Source: Actinomycetes bacterium | GTDB lineage: Bacteria > Actinomycetota > Actinomycetes > Streptosporangiales > Streptosporangiaceae | Direction of reading: 5' to 3' | DNA: 39,458 bases | Assembly: GCA_021792405.1 (NCBI GenBank) | Contig: JAJYUU010000028.1 | Coordinates: 1-39,458, forward strand | In this document: positions 1 to 7,384 of the stretch, in pieces | How the letters are laid out: every line of letters begins with the position of its first letter | How positions within the stretch are numbered: the first letter of the stretch is position 1 | Translations under genes and position numbers: made by a program | The notes under the pieces: generated by a model | What the model was told of the DNA's origin: nothing | What the model saw: the letters and a program-made list of their open reading frames with translations, nothing else | Databases searched by the model: none

Positions 1-131
1 CCATCCGCTACGCCAGCTACCAGGAGCTGTACCTGGCCGGTTCGGCTGTCGCGGTGGTCACCGCGGTCGTCTTTCCGCTGACCTGCCATCTTCCGGGAAC
101 GGGCAAGCGCAGAGCCGGCCGCTCCCGCTAG
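1..131 (+). CDS. C-terminal end of an unidentified membrane protein (partial)
   Basis: The frame is open from the left edge and ends at a TAG at 129-131. The readable tail is about 42 residues. It contains one hydrophobic stretch (AGSAVAVVTAVVFPL) followed by a short basic tail (GKRRAGRSR), which is the usual cytoplasmic end of a last membrane helix. Codon use is high-GC like the neighbouring genes. The family cannot be identified from so short a piece. Its final codons contain one copy of a 10-nt motif (GGAACGGGCA) that recurs five times in the window. Confidence 0.5.
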   Translation, partial: IRYASYQELYLAGSAVAVVTAVVFPLTCHLPGTGKRRAGRSR

Positions 132-252
132 TCCTGCGCAGGGCTGCCGGACCTGAGTGCCGACTCGACGCTCTGGACGTAACCGGCGGGACACCATCGC
201 TGTCGCGGGCGGGAAGCCCAGATTAAGCATTCGACAGCGTCTGCCTCCTGCC

Positions 253-298
253 CTACTGTAGAGAAACATCATGATCTAGGGCGCTCTACAGTGCTGTA
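253..298. promoter_or_regulatory. Paired palindromes, candidate operator
   Basis: Three nested symmetries are seen. CTACTGTAG at 253-261 is palindromic around its central T. TACAG-TG-CTGTA at 287-298 is a second palindrome. ACTGTAGAG (255-263) is the exact inverse of CTCTACAGT (284-292), with 20 nt between. TACA/TGTA half-sites resemble BlaI/MecI/CopY-type operators, but no regulator gene is visible. The site lies in the non-coding stretch (132-411) before the tRNA-like sequence and the AAA ATPase. No gene is seen elsewhere in that stretch. Confidence 0.3.
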
Positions 299-411
299 TG
301 GGGCGCAAGCGCAGGAATAGCCGGTGCAAACCGCGCGGTCCAGCAGCCACGCGGTCCTTCTCCGGTCGCACAGGTGGACCAATCCTGGCCCGCGCGGCCA
401 GGGACGAAGTC

Positions 412-502
412 GGGGATGAAGCTCATCTGGCGGAGCGTCTGGCGTGCACCCGGAAGCTGACATGCACCCAGAAGGCAGCAGGTTCGACTCCTGCCGTCTC
501 CA
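412..502 (+). tRNA. Degenerate tRNA-Ala(UGC)-like sequence with an internal 18-nt duplication
   Basis: A 7-bp acceptor stem pairs GGGGATG (412-418) with CGTCTCC (495-501), including a G3-U70 wobble, the hallmark of alanine tRNAs. The D-stem is GCTC/GAGC (421-424, 433-436). The anticodon loop is CGTGCAC (443-449), giving anticodon TGC. The T-arm is perfect (GCAGG-TTCGACT-CCTGC, 478-494), with discriminator A502. Several near-invariant bases are wrong (position 8 is A, 15 is T, 21 is G, 33 is G). An 18-nt tandem near-repeat (445-462 and 463-480, 13/18 identical) inflates the variable region to 23 nt. It is probably a decayed tRNA or an attachment-site relic in which only the 3' half is intact. 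A class II tRNA is less likely. Confidence 0.4.
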
Positions 503-503
503 C

Positions 504-1853
504 ATGACGGAAACCGATCAGCTGGTTGCAGCCCTCCGGGCGCGAGCACCACGGCTCGCCCTGCTGCTGGCAGGTGCCCAGGTCGCCTGGCCTCTCGCCA
601 GCAAGCTGCGGCGGCGTTACCGGGTTCAGGCGTGCTACACGGTAAAGGTCCCCGGCAACGACGAGATATATGACGACCTGCACGAGTGGGTCCTGAGCCT
701 GATGACACTCAGGGAACAGCGCGCACTGATCGCCTGGACGGGGAGGCGCGGCTTTGACGAGTTCGCCGACGAGTTTTCGCCGGATCGCCGGGCAGCAGAA
801 CCAGAGTTGCGGCTCCGCTACGACGGCACGCGAGTGCAGGCCTTCACCGTCGCTGGTCACCCGATCAAGGTCCACGTCCGCGACGACACCGACGACGGCA
901 AGGACAGCATCCGCGCCAGGCCGCCAGAGATCATGTTCACAGCCCAGTCCCTGGCTGGCCGACAGGCGCTGCTGGCGGAGATTGCCGGGGTTCTGCAGCG
1001 CTCCAGGCAGGCATCGCGGCACGCCACGTTCCGGATGCTCGACCGGCGGGGCTCGTGGACCCGGCTGGACAGCCTCCCGCCGCGTGACCTGGCCAGCGTC
1101 ATCCTGCCGCCCGGCCAGCTGGAGCGGCTGACCGCTGACGTCGCCAGATTCCTGGACGCTGAGCCTGATTACCTGCGCAAGTGCATTCCCTGGCACCGCG
1201 GCCACCTGTACGAAGGCCCGCCCGGCACCGGCAAGACTAGCGTGGCGCGCGCGATTGCCAGCCATTTCGGCATGGACGTCTGGTACCTGCCGCTGGGCGA
1301 CGTGAAGGCCGACGGCGAACTACTCCGGGTGGCGAGCCAGATCAACCCGCGGTCCATGCTCCTGCTTGAGGATGTCGATGTGTTTCACGCCGCCACTGCG
1401 CGCGACGATGCCACGTCGGGCGCCACCTTGTCCGGACTGCTGAACGCGCTCGACGGGATCGCCACCCCGCACGGGTTGCTCACCGTAATGACCACGAACA
1501 CGCCGGACGTGCTGGATGACGCTGTCGTGCGTCCCGGCCGCGTCGACCTCATAGAGCACTTCGGCCGCGCTGACGAGGAACAGGTCCGCCGCCTGCTCTC
1601 GCGCTGGTACGGCACTGAGGTACCCGCACCGCCCGGGATCACCGGGGTTGCGCACGCCGACGTGATCGAGGCGTGCAAGCGGAACGAGGCACCGTCCGGC
1701 GCGATCGCCGATCTCGCCGGAGGAGAGCCGGTGGCCAGCCGCCAGGCGGGATTGCCCAGGCGGACGCCGGGCCGACCGGCCGCGGTCAGCCCGGCAGCAT
1801 GCGGACGAAGTCGTAGTTCCCGTCGCCAAGGCCGCGGTGCAGCTTACCGGTGA
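504..1853 (+). CDS. BCS1-like AAA family ATPase
   Basis: This is a 449-residue protein if started at ATG 504, 2 nt after the tRNA-like element. The upstream in-frame ATGs lie inside that element and were not used. The N-terminal half (1-225) is a family-specific region without enzyme motifs. The AAA module follows, with Walker A GPPGTGKT (about 238-245), Walker B LLLEDVDVF (about 286-294), the sensor-1 stretch MTTN and an RPGRVD arginine-finger segment. This layout matches bacterial BCS1-type AAA proteins, which are protein-remodelling ATPases; the substrate here is unknown. The last 50 or so residues (from about ADLAGG) are Pro/Arg-rich. From 1786 on they are encoded on the antisense of a fragment of another gene, so the native C-terminus may have been lost or replaced. 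The ATPase assignment is firm and the biological role is open. Confidence 0.85.
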   Translation: MTETDQLVAALRARAPRLALLLAGAQVAWPLASKLRRRYRVQACYTVKVPGNDEIYDDLHEWVLSLMTLREQRALIAWTGRRGFDEFADEFSPDRRAAEPELRLRYDGTRVQAFTVAGHPIKVHVRDDTDDGKDSIRARPPEIMFTAQSLAGRQALLAEIAGVLQRSRQASRHATFRMLDRRGSWTRLDSLPPRDLASVILPPGQLERLTADVARFLDAEPDYLRKCIPWHRGHLYEGPPGTGKTSVARAIASHFGMDVWYLPLGDVKADGELLRVASQINPRSMLLLEDVDVFHAATARDDATSGATLSGLLNALDGIATPHGLLTVMTTNTPDVLDDAVVRPGRVDLIEHFGRADEEQVRRLLSRWYGTEVPAPPGITGVAHADVIEACKRNEAPSGAIADLAGGEPVASRQAGLPRRTPGRPAAVSPAACGRSRSSRRQGRGAAYR

Positions 1854-1983
1854 TCGCCAGCCCGTCGTCGTACGGCCCGGAGATGTACATCGGCTTCCCG
1901 TCGCGGCCGAACGTCAGCTCGCATTCTCCGTCCCATGCGCCCAGGTAGCCCGCTGCCCGCCCGAAGTCCTGACGTCCGCAGAT
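1786..1983 (-). pseudogene. 3' remnant of an unidentified gene, antisense to the AAA ATPase end
   Basis: The minus strand reads 65 uninterrupted codons between a stop at 1984-1986 and a TGA at 1786-1788. They look like real protein (for example YLGAWDGECELTFGRDGKP, YISGPYDDGLAITGKL and GDGNYDFVRMLPG), with sensible composition and a natural end. There is no start codon before the internal ATG of MYISGP, and the 5' part of the gene is absent. The SNF2 helicase gene ends 44 nt further on in the same direction. I read it as the tail of a disrupted gene left by a rearrangement. The family was not recognised. Confidence 0.4.
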
Positions 1984-2029
1984 CTAAAGCCGAAGCGCTC
2001 TGGACCGCCAGCCGCCATGCTGACGAGGG

Positions 2030-5000
2030 CTACGAGAACAGGCCGCGGATGTCGTCCGCGTCGAGCGGACCGCCGAACTCGTTGCCGCTGTCGATGACGC
2101 TGGTGAACAGCTGTGCCTTCCGGGCCTTCAGTGCCATGACCTTGTCCTCGATGGTGCCGGCTGAGATGAGCCGGTACACGACGACGTTGCGCGTCTGGCC
2201 GATCCGGTGGGTCCGGTCAACGGCCTGTGCCTCGGTGGCCGGGTTCCACCACGGGTCGAGCAGGAAGCAGTAGTCCGCCTCGGTCAGGTTCAGCCCGAAG
2301 CCGCCGGCTTTCAAGCTGATCAGGAACACCGGAGCCGCTCCGCTCTTGAACCGCTCCACAACAAGCGCGCGGTCGCGGGTCGACCCGTCCAGGTAGCAGT
2401 ACTCGATGCCGGCCGCATCCAGCCGTGCTCGCACCCGCGCCAGGAACCCGGTGAACTGGCTGAACACCAGCGCGCGGTGCCCGCCGCCGGCCACCTCGGT
2501 GAGCTGGCCCAGCAGCGCATCGATCTTTGCGCACGGCATGTCCTCGCTGGCGGGGTCGACCAGCCCGGCGTGCAGGCTCAGCTGTCGCAGCAACGTCAGC
2601 GAGCGCAGGATCGTGAACCGGTTGGCGTTCAGGTCGCCGATGAGACCCAGCACCTTCTGCCGCTCGCGCTGCAGGTACGTCTGATACAGCTTGCGGTGCC
2701 GCGGGTGCAGATCCACCTCCAGCACCTGCTCCTGCTTGGCCGGCAGGTCGGCGGCGACCTGCTCCTTGGTCCGGCGCCTGACCAGCGGCTTGATTCGCCT
2801 CCGCAACTGCGCCAGCAGCTCGGTCTGGCCGCGCCGCTCGATCGGGCGGGCATAGTACTCCGCGAAACGCGTTGGGCTCGGGAACAACCCGGGTGCCGTG
2901 ATCGACAGCAGCGACCACAGTTCCATGAGGTTGTTCTCCATCGGTGTGCCGGTGATCGCTAGCTTGAATGGCGCGGGCAGCGTGCGCGCGCACTGGTAGA
3001 CGCGCGACTGGTGGTTCTTGACGTTCTGCGCCTCGTCCAGGATCAGGCCGGACCACTGCACGGCGGAGTAACGGGCACTGTCCATCCGCAGCAGCGCGTA
3101 CGTGGTGATCACCGCGTCGGCTCGCGCGACGATCGAACCCAGGTCGCCGCCACTGCGCGCCAGCGTCTCGCTGATCACCGCGACCCGCAGTCCTGGCGCG
3201 AACCGCGCCGCCTCGCTGGCCCAGTTCGACACCACGCTCGTCGGAGCCACGATCAGGAACGGCGGCGCGGCCGGCTCAGCTGCCCTGGCGTGGCAGATCA
3301 GCGCCAGCGCCTGCAGCGTCTTGCCCAGGCCCATGTCGTCGGCAAGGATCCCGCCGAGCTGGTTGGCCCACAGGAATGCCAGCCACTGGAAGCCGTCCGC
3401 CTGATACGGCCGCAGCTGCGCGGTCAGCGCGGCCGGCATCTCCGCCTGCTGCGCTCCGCCAACGCCGGCGGAGAGCAGGCCATCGACGTGACGCTGCCAT
3501 GCCGCCGCCTGTCGCTCGACCAGGCCGAGCGAGGCCAGCTCACCCCACAGGTCTGCCTGGAACCTGCTGATACGCAGCTGGCTGCCCGGCCAGTCGGCCA
3601 GTGTCCGCGCTTCCTCGATCAGCCGCGCCAGCGACCGCAGCTCCGGCTTGTCGAGCGAGAAGTACGCGCCGTCGTCGAGCAGCAGATGCGACTCGCCGCG
3701 GCTCAGGGCCACGAACACTGTCGCGAACGGCACCGTCCGGCCGTCTACCGTTATGGTCACGCCGAGGTCGAACCAGTCGTGCTCGCCCGAGATCTCGTCG
3801 GCCGACACGCCGATCCGCAGCGAGTCACTGACCTCGCGGTAGTCCGCGGGCTCACCGGTGATCTCCACCCCGATCCCTGGCTGGCCCGACAGTAGCGGCA
3901 GCAGCTCCGTGCTGAACCGCATCGTGTCGATCCCGGTAAGCTGCGCGGCCGGCCAGATCACGGAGCCGCCCGGCAAGGGCAGCGGCAGCCGGTCATCGCC
4001 TTGGTCACCCTCATCGGCGCCGGCCAGGCCGAACTTCTCCAGCGGGGCCACTGCGATGCCATCCAGGATGGCCCGCTCTGCTGCCGGATCGCGGTAACCC
4101 GCATCCCTTGCGTCGGCGGCCGCGGCGAGCGGCACCCGACGCACCGAGTCCCCGATCTGGTACAGCCACTCGAAGCTGACATCCACGCAATGGCCCGGAC
4201 CGTACTCGGCGCCGAGCACCAGGGTCGGCGCCGAGATCGGCGGCGGCGTGAATGACTCGTCGGAGGATATGACTGTCGCCGCCTGCCTCAGCCGCGGGTA
4301 GTACTCGGAGCGGAACCTGCCCTCCTCAGCCGCAGGCACCGTCAAACGTCCGCTTGCCAGCGCGAGATCCTGCAACTCCCTGCTCGTGCGCTTGCCGAGC
4401 GACGCCAGCCCGAACCGCCAGCCGGAGACGTTCACGCCCCGCTCGACGTCCGCGCGGCCGGCGTAGACGACGCCGTGTCCCGTCGACCCGACGAACCGCA
4501 CGGGCACCACATCGGCCGGCCCGCCGTCGACCCGGATCACCGGGCTGATCACCAGCTCTCCCGGCTGCGAGCCACCGGTGACATCCAGGCACAGCTCCGC
4601 GGCGCCGCAGGCCGGCAGGCGCCCGAGCCGCCGCGGGTAAACCAGCGCCAGCCCGATGGCGGCTGCCTCCTCAAGCAGCGGCCACAGGTGGCGTGACTCG
4701 AACCGCGCCAGGTCGATGTAGCGCTGGTCGCTGGTGTGGTAGCCGGTGTGGCCCGACAGGTAGGTCGAGTACAGCTCCGTCAGCAGGCGGATGTGCTCGC
4801 GGTCATAGCCACCGTAGTACCGAAGCGAGTCGAGCTTGCCCCAGCCGACCTGACCGGCGACCCAGGTGCCGTTCCTGCCCGGCTGAACCAGCCGAGCGTC
4901 GATGATCAGCCGGCCCGCACCCTCCCGGACCCGCCTGGCCTCGTCAGTGTCCCGGATCGACACCTCGACCGCCAGCGGTGTCCGGCTCGCCTGACCCGGG

Positions 5001-5467
5001 GAACCGTCGTTCCCGCCCGGAAGCAGCGCGGCGAGCGAGCGCTCCCACGGAAGCGGCACCTGAACCGAGATGTCCTGCCCGCACGCTTCCGCGGCCGCCA
5101 GCGTCAGCGTCGCCGCGTGCTCGCAGTCGGTCACGCGCCGGCAGGTGCACGAGCTCTCGATGAACCGCAGCGTCCGGCCGGCGGCCAGGTAGATCGTCGT
5201 CTCGAAAAAGCCGTCGCTGGCCTGCAGGTATCCCTGCAGCGCGGTCTCGGCGGGACGCCACATGACCTGCCCGCCGGTCCGCTGGGCCAGCGCGCGGTGC
5301 GCCGCGGCCCAGGCGGCCGGGCCTACCGCAGCCTGAACCGATCCGAGGTCGATTTCACCGGGGAGCACGGTCACCATGGCCCGCACGATAGCGTCCGGGA
5401 CCGACAGCCGCGCACCGTACACGCCGGTCCATACGGCTGGCACGAGCGTGACAAACGGCGCGACCAT
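2030..5467 (-). CDS. SWIM zinc-finger SNF2-family DNA helicase/translocase
   Basis: This is a 1145-residue protein from ATG 5467. ATG 5377 (residue 31) is an equally plausible start, and neither has a clear Shine-Dalgarno. A SWIM zinc-binding motif, CTC-x6-CEH, lies at about residues 107-117. A long middle region carries no motif I can name. The C-terminal 500 residues form a complete Swi2/Snf2 ATPase: motif I ILADDMGLGKT, motif II LILDEAQ, motif III ITGTPMENN, and helicase-C motifs ending in QAVDRTHRIGQTR. Such proteins translocate on double-stranded DNA and remodel protein-DNA complexes. The gene is divergent from the operon at 5569-8745 with about 100-190 nt between, so a shared control region is likely. 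SNF2-like helicases are common partners in BREX and DISARM-type defence loci. The catalytic motifs are all intact. Confidence 0.92.
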   Translation of the reverse strand: MVAPFVTLVPAVWTGVYGARLSVPDAIVRAMVTVLPGEIDLGSVQAAVGPAAWAAAHRALAQRTGGQVMWRPAETALQGYLQASDGFFETTIYLAAGRTLRFIESSCTCRRVTDCEHAATLTLAAAEACGQDISVQVPLPWERSLAALLPGGNDGSPGQASRTPLAVEVSIRDTDEARRVREGAGRLIIDARLVQPGRNGTWVAGQVGWGKLDSLRYYGGYDREHIRLLTELYSTYLSGHTGYHTSDQRYIDLARFESRHLWPLLEEAAAIGLALVYPRRLGRLPACGAAELCLDVTGGSQPGELVISPVIRVDGGPADVVPVRFVGSTGHGVVYAGRADVERGVNVSGWRFGLASLGKRTSRELQDLALASGRLTVPAAEEGRFRSEYYPRLRQAATVISSDESFTPPPISAPTLVLGAEYGPGHCVDVSFEWLYQIGDSVRRVPLAAAADARDAGYRDPAAERAILDGIAVAPLEKFGLAGADEGDQGDDRLPLPLPGGSVIWPAAQLTGIDTMRFSTELLPLLSGQPGIGVEITGEPADYREVSDSLRIGVSADEISGEHDWFDLGVTITVDGRTVPFATVFVALSRGESHLLLDDGAYFSLDKPELRSLARLIEEARTLADWPGSQLRISRFQADLWGELASLGLVERQAAAWQRHVDGLLSAGVGGAQQAEMPAALTAQLRPYQADGFQWLAFLWANQLGGILADDMGLGKTLQALALICHARAAEPAAPPFLIVAPTSVVSNWASEAARFAPGLRVAVISETLARSGGDLGSIVARADAVITTYALLRMDSARYSAVQWSGLILDEAQNVKNHQSRVYQCARTLPAPFKLAITGTPMENNLMELWSLLSITAPGLFPSPTRFAEYYARPIERRGQTELLAQLRRRIKPLVRRRTKEQVAADLPAKQEQVLEVDLHPRHRKLYQTYLQRERQKVLGLIGDLNANRFTILRSLTLLRQLSLHAGLVDPASEDMPCAKIDALLGQLTEVAGGGHRALVFSQFTGFLARVRARLDAAGIEYCYLDGSTRDRALVVERFKSGAAPVFLISLKAGGFGLNLTEADYCFLLDPWWNPATEAQAVDRTHRIGQTRNVVVYRLISAGTIEDKVMALKARKAQLFTSVIDSGNEFGGPLDADDIRGLFS

Positions 5468-5568
5468 GGCAACCGCGCGACCGGCATCGCGGCTCCCCGT
5501 TTCCGGGTACGGTTCTGCTGTGCGCCAAGACGCGCGCTAACCCCCCAGCAAATCCGAGGAGTGCGCCC

Positions 5569-6357
5569 GTGGAGTCAGAGACGACCTTCGAGGCTGCGCT
5601 GAGCCTGACGCAGGGCAAGGCGGAAGCCGCGCTCAAATCCGCCGGATCAGTGACGCGGGAGCTGCGCAAGGCCCGGGCTGCCGCGGCGAATGGCCAGGTG
5701 CGCGACCTGCGCCGCGCGCTCGAAGCGGCCGTGGGGCTGGCCGGCGAGCTGCAGGCGTCCGCGCAGCAGGCACGCGACAGCTTCGATATCGACGAGACCG
5801 CCTACCTGGCCTCGGGCGAGTACGCCAAGGAACTGCTGGCGATGGCTCCCGAGCGTGGCGTGTCCCTGTATGAGGAAGACGAGCGGCTGCTGAGTTATCC
5901 GTCGATTGTCCGCGTCCTGCCCGGCGATTCCGTCGTGGAAATCGACCGCAAGAGGGAACGACGATTGCGTCCCTCGGTCCTGCTTGGCCTGCTGGCGGCT
6001 GTGCAGCAGCGCCCGGCCCGGTTCCGGGCCGAGCAGTTCCTTGAGAGTCTCGCCGCGGGCTACGAGCTGGTAGTTGCCCGCAACGGGAAGAAACCCGATG
6101 CCGTCGTGCGCCTGGTCGAGATCTGGGATGTGCTGACGCTGCTTCCCGGCCAGGCGAGGGAGTACACCCGGCAGGAGTTTTCCCGCGACTTGTACCTGCT
6201 CGACCAAAGTGGCGCGGCGAAGACGAAGGACGGCCGGGCGTTGCGCTGGCACGCCAGCAGCGGGACGCGCTCATCGGGCGTGCTGACTACTGTCGCCCGC
6301 ACCGGCCAGCAGCAGCGCTACTGGGGCGTATCGTTCGCGAACGGGCCAGAGCGCTGA
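5569..6357 (+). CDS. Hypothetical protein with helical N-terminus, first gene of BrxD-like operon
   Basis: This is a 262-residue protein. It starts at GTG 5569, chosen because GAGGAG (5556-5561) sits 7 nt upstream. The first 85 residues are Ala/Arg/Glu-rich and look like a long helix or coiled coil. The rest is mixed alpha/beta with no catalytic motif I recognise (for example SYPSIVRVLPGDSVVEIDRK and VVRLVEIWDVLTLLPGQ). There is no signal peptide or membrane segment. The stop is followed within 10 nt by the next gene, and the three genes appear to be one transcript. By position it is likely an adaptor or structural subunit of the helicase/ATPase system. This is inference only. Confidence 0.8.
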   Translation: MESETTFEAALSLTQGKAEAALKSAGSVTRELRKARAAAANGQVRDLRRALEAAVGLAGELQASAQQARDSFDIDETAYLASGEYAKELLAMAPERGVSLYEEDERLLSYPSIVRVLPGDSVVEIDRKRERRLRPSVLLGLLAAVQQRPARFRAEQFLESLAAGYELVVARNGKKPDAVVRLVEIWDVLTLLPGQAREYTRQEFSRDLYLLDQSGAAKTKDGRALRWHASSGTRSSGVLTTVARTGQQQRYWGVSFANGPER

Positions 6358-6364
6358 GGTGATG

Positions 6365-7384
6365 ATGGTGACCAGTGACGGCCAGCCAGCCCCGGCCGCC
6401 GTGCTCGGCGGCGGGATGCTGAAGGCCGGCGACTATGCCGACTTTCTAGCCCGCGAGTACCTGACGGGTTATTTGCCGGCCGGCGGCGCGGCGGTGAAGG
6501 TCGCCGTCGTCGGCGAGGACGGAGCGGCCGACCGGCTGGGCGCGGCGCTGGCATCCGCGGCTGCGGTGGCCGGGTCGCTCTACGCGCCGATTTCCGCCGA
6601 GACCACCCGGGTGCACATGATCGACCAGGTATTCCTGGCGATATCTCGGGCGGTGGACTGGGAGGCGGTGGCGGCTGCTCACGTGCGCGCGGCCTACGAG
6701 GAGGCGGCCTTCCCGGTGGGCGAGGAGGCTGACCTCGCCGTGACGGCGGTCGCGCGGCGGCACGACGTCGACAGCCGGGAGCTGTACCGCAGCGTACGGC
6801 GGCTGCTGGAACGCAGCCTGCTCGGCAACCCGGCCGTCGCGCCGGAGCTGGGCCGGGCGATGCTGCGGCTGGCCCAGGCCCAGCTCGGCGGCGGCGACAT
6901 CGACGTGGCCGAGCACGACGCGGTGATGAGCTGGCTGCGTGGCGAGCTGACGTCGATCACCGCGCTGCGGCCTGCGCTCATCTACGCCCGCATCGGCCGG
7001 CACAACGCCAGGGCGATGCTCGCTTCGACGGCTGTGCTGCTGCTTGCGGCCGGCTACCAGGGTCTCGTCGTGCAGCTGGACCTCGGCAGGCTTGCCGAGG
7101 GGCGCCGGCCGCCAGCGGAGCTCAGATCCGGCTGCTATTACTCAAAGGCAGCCGTGCTGGATGCTTACGAGGTCTTGCGCCAGTTCATCGACGCGACTGA
7201 CGAGCTGCGCGGCGTGCTGGTCGTCGCGGTCGTGCCACCCGAGCTGATGACCGACGAGACCCGTGGGCTGCCGGCTTACTCGGCGCTGCACCTGCGCGTC
7301 GCGGACGAGGTCCGCGACCGGCGCCGGGCCAATCCGTTCGCCGCGCTGGTGCGCCTCGAGGTACGGCTGGAGGCCGTGGCATGA
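6365..7384 (+). CDS. BrxD-like P-loop-fold protein with degenerate Walker A
   Basis: About 340 residues. Candidate starts cluster at ATG 6362, ATG 6365 and GTG 6368, just after a GAGG (6356-6359) that overlaps the upstream stop; 6365 is used here. The start of the fold (VKVAVVGEDGAADRLGAAL, about residues 44-62) has the hydrophobic strand and first glycines of a P-loop, but the GKS/T is replaced by AAD. A later segment, GYQGLVVQLDLGRLA, takes the place of Walker B but lacks the usual acidic pair. The C-terminal part (STKA-like helix, then GVLVVAVVPPELM and a receptor-like RVADEVRDRRRANPFAALVRL) resembles the C-terminal half of BrxD/DUF2791 ATPases. I infer a catalytically dead paralogue of the next gene, with which it overlaps by 4 nt (ATGA). 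A wholly unrelated fold cannot be excluded. Confidence 0.75.
   Translation: MVTSDGQPAPAAVLGGGMLKAGDYADFLAREYLTGYLPAGGAAVKVAVVGEDGAADRLGAALASAAAVAGSLYAPISAETTRVHMIDQVFLAISRAVDWEAVAAAHVRAAYEEAAFPVGEEADLAVTAVARRHDVDSRELYRSVRRLLERSLLGNPAVAPELGRAMLRLAQAQLGGGDIDVAEHDAVMSWLRGELTSITALRPALIYARIGRHNARAMLASTAVLLLAAGYQGLVVQLDLGRLAEGRRPPAELRSGCYYSKAAVLDAYEVLRQFIDATDELRGVLVVAVVPPELMTDETRGLPAYSALHLRVADEVRDRRRANPFAALVRLEVRLEAVA

Noticed and set aside
412-502. tmRNA 3' end
   Set aside because: The alanine-type acceptor and T-arm would fit, but the 5' partner lies only 80 nt away and no tag-peptide frame is present.
298-507. 69-codon open frame ending in QKAAGSTPAVST
   Set aside because: This is the translation of a tRNA T-arm and acceptor region, a common false gene call.
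4736-5602. 288-codon plus-strand frame opposite the helicase start
   Set aside because: It is antisense to conserved helicase sequence and overlaps the well-supported GTG gene at 5569.
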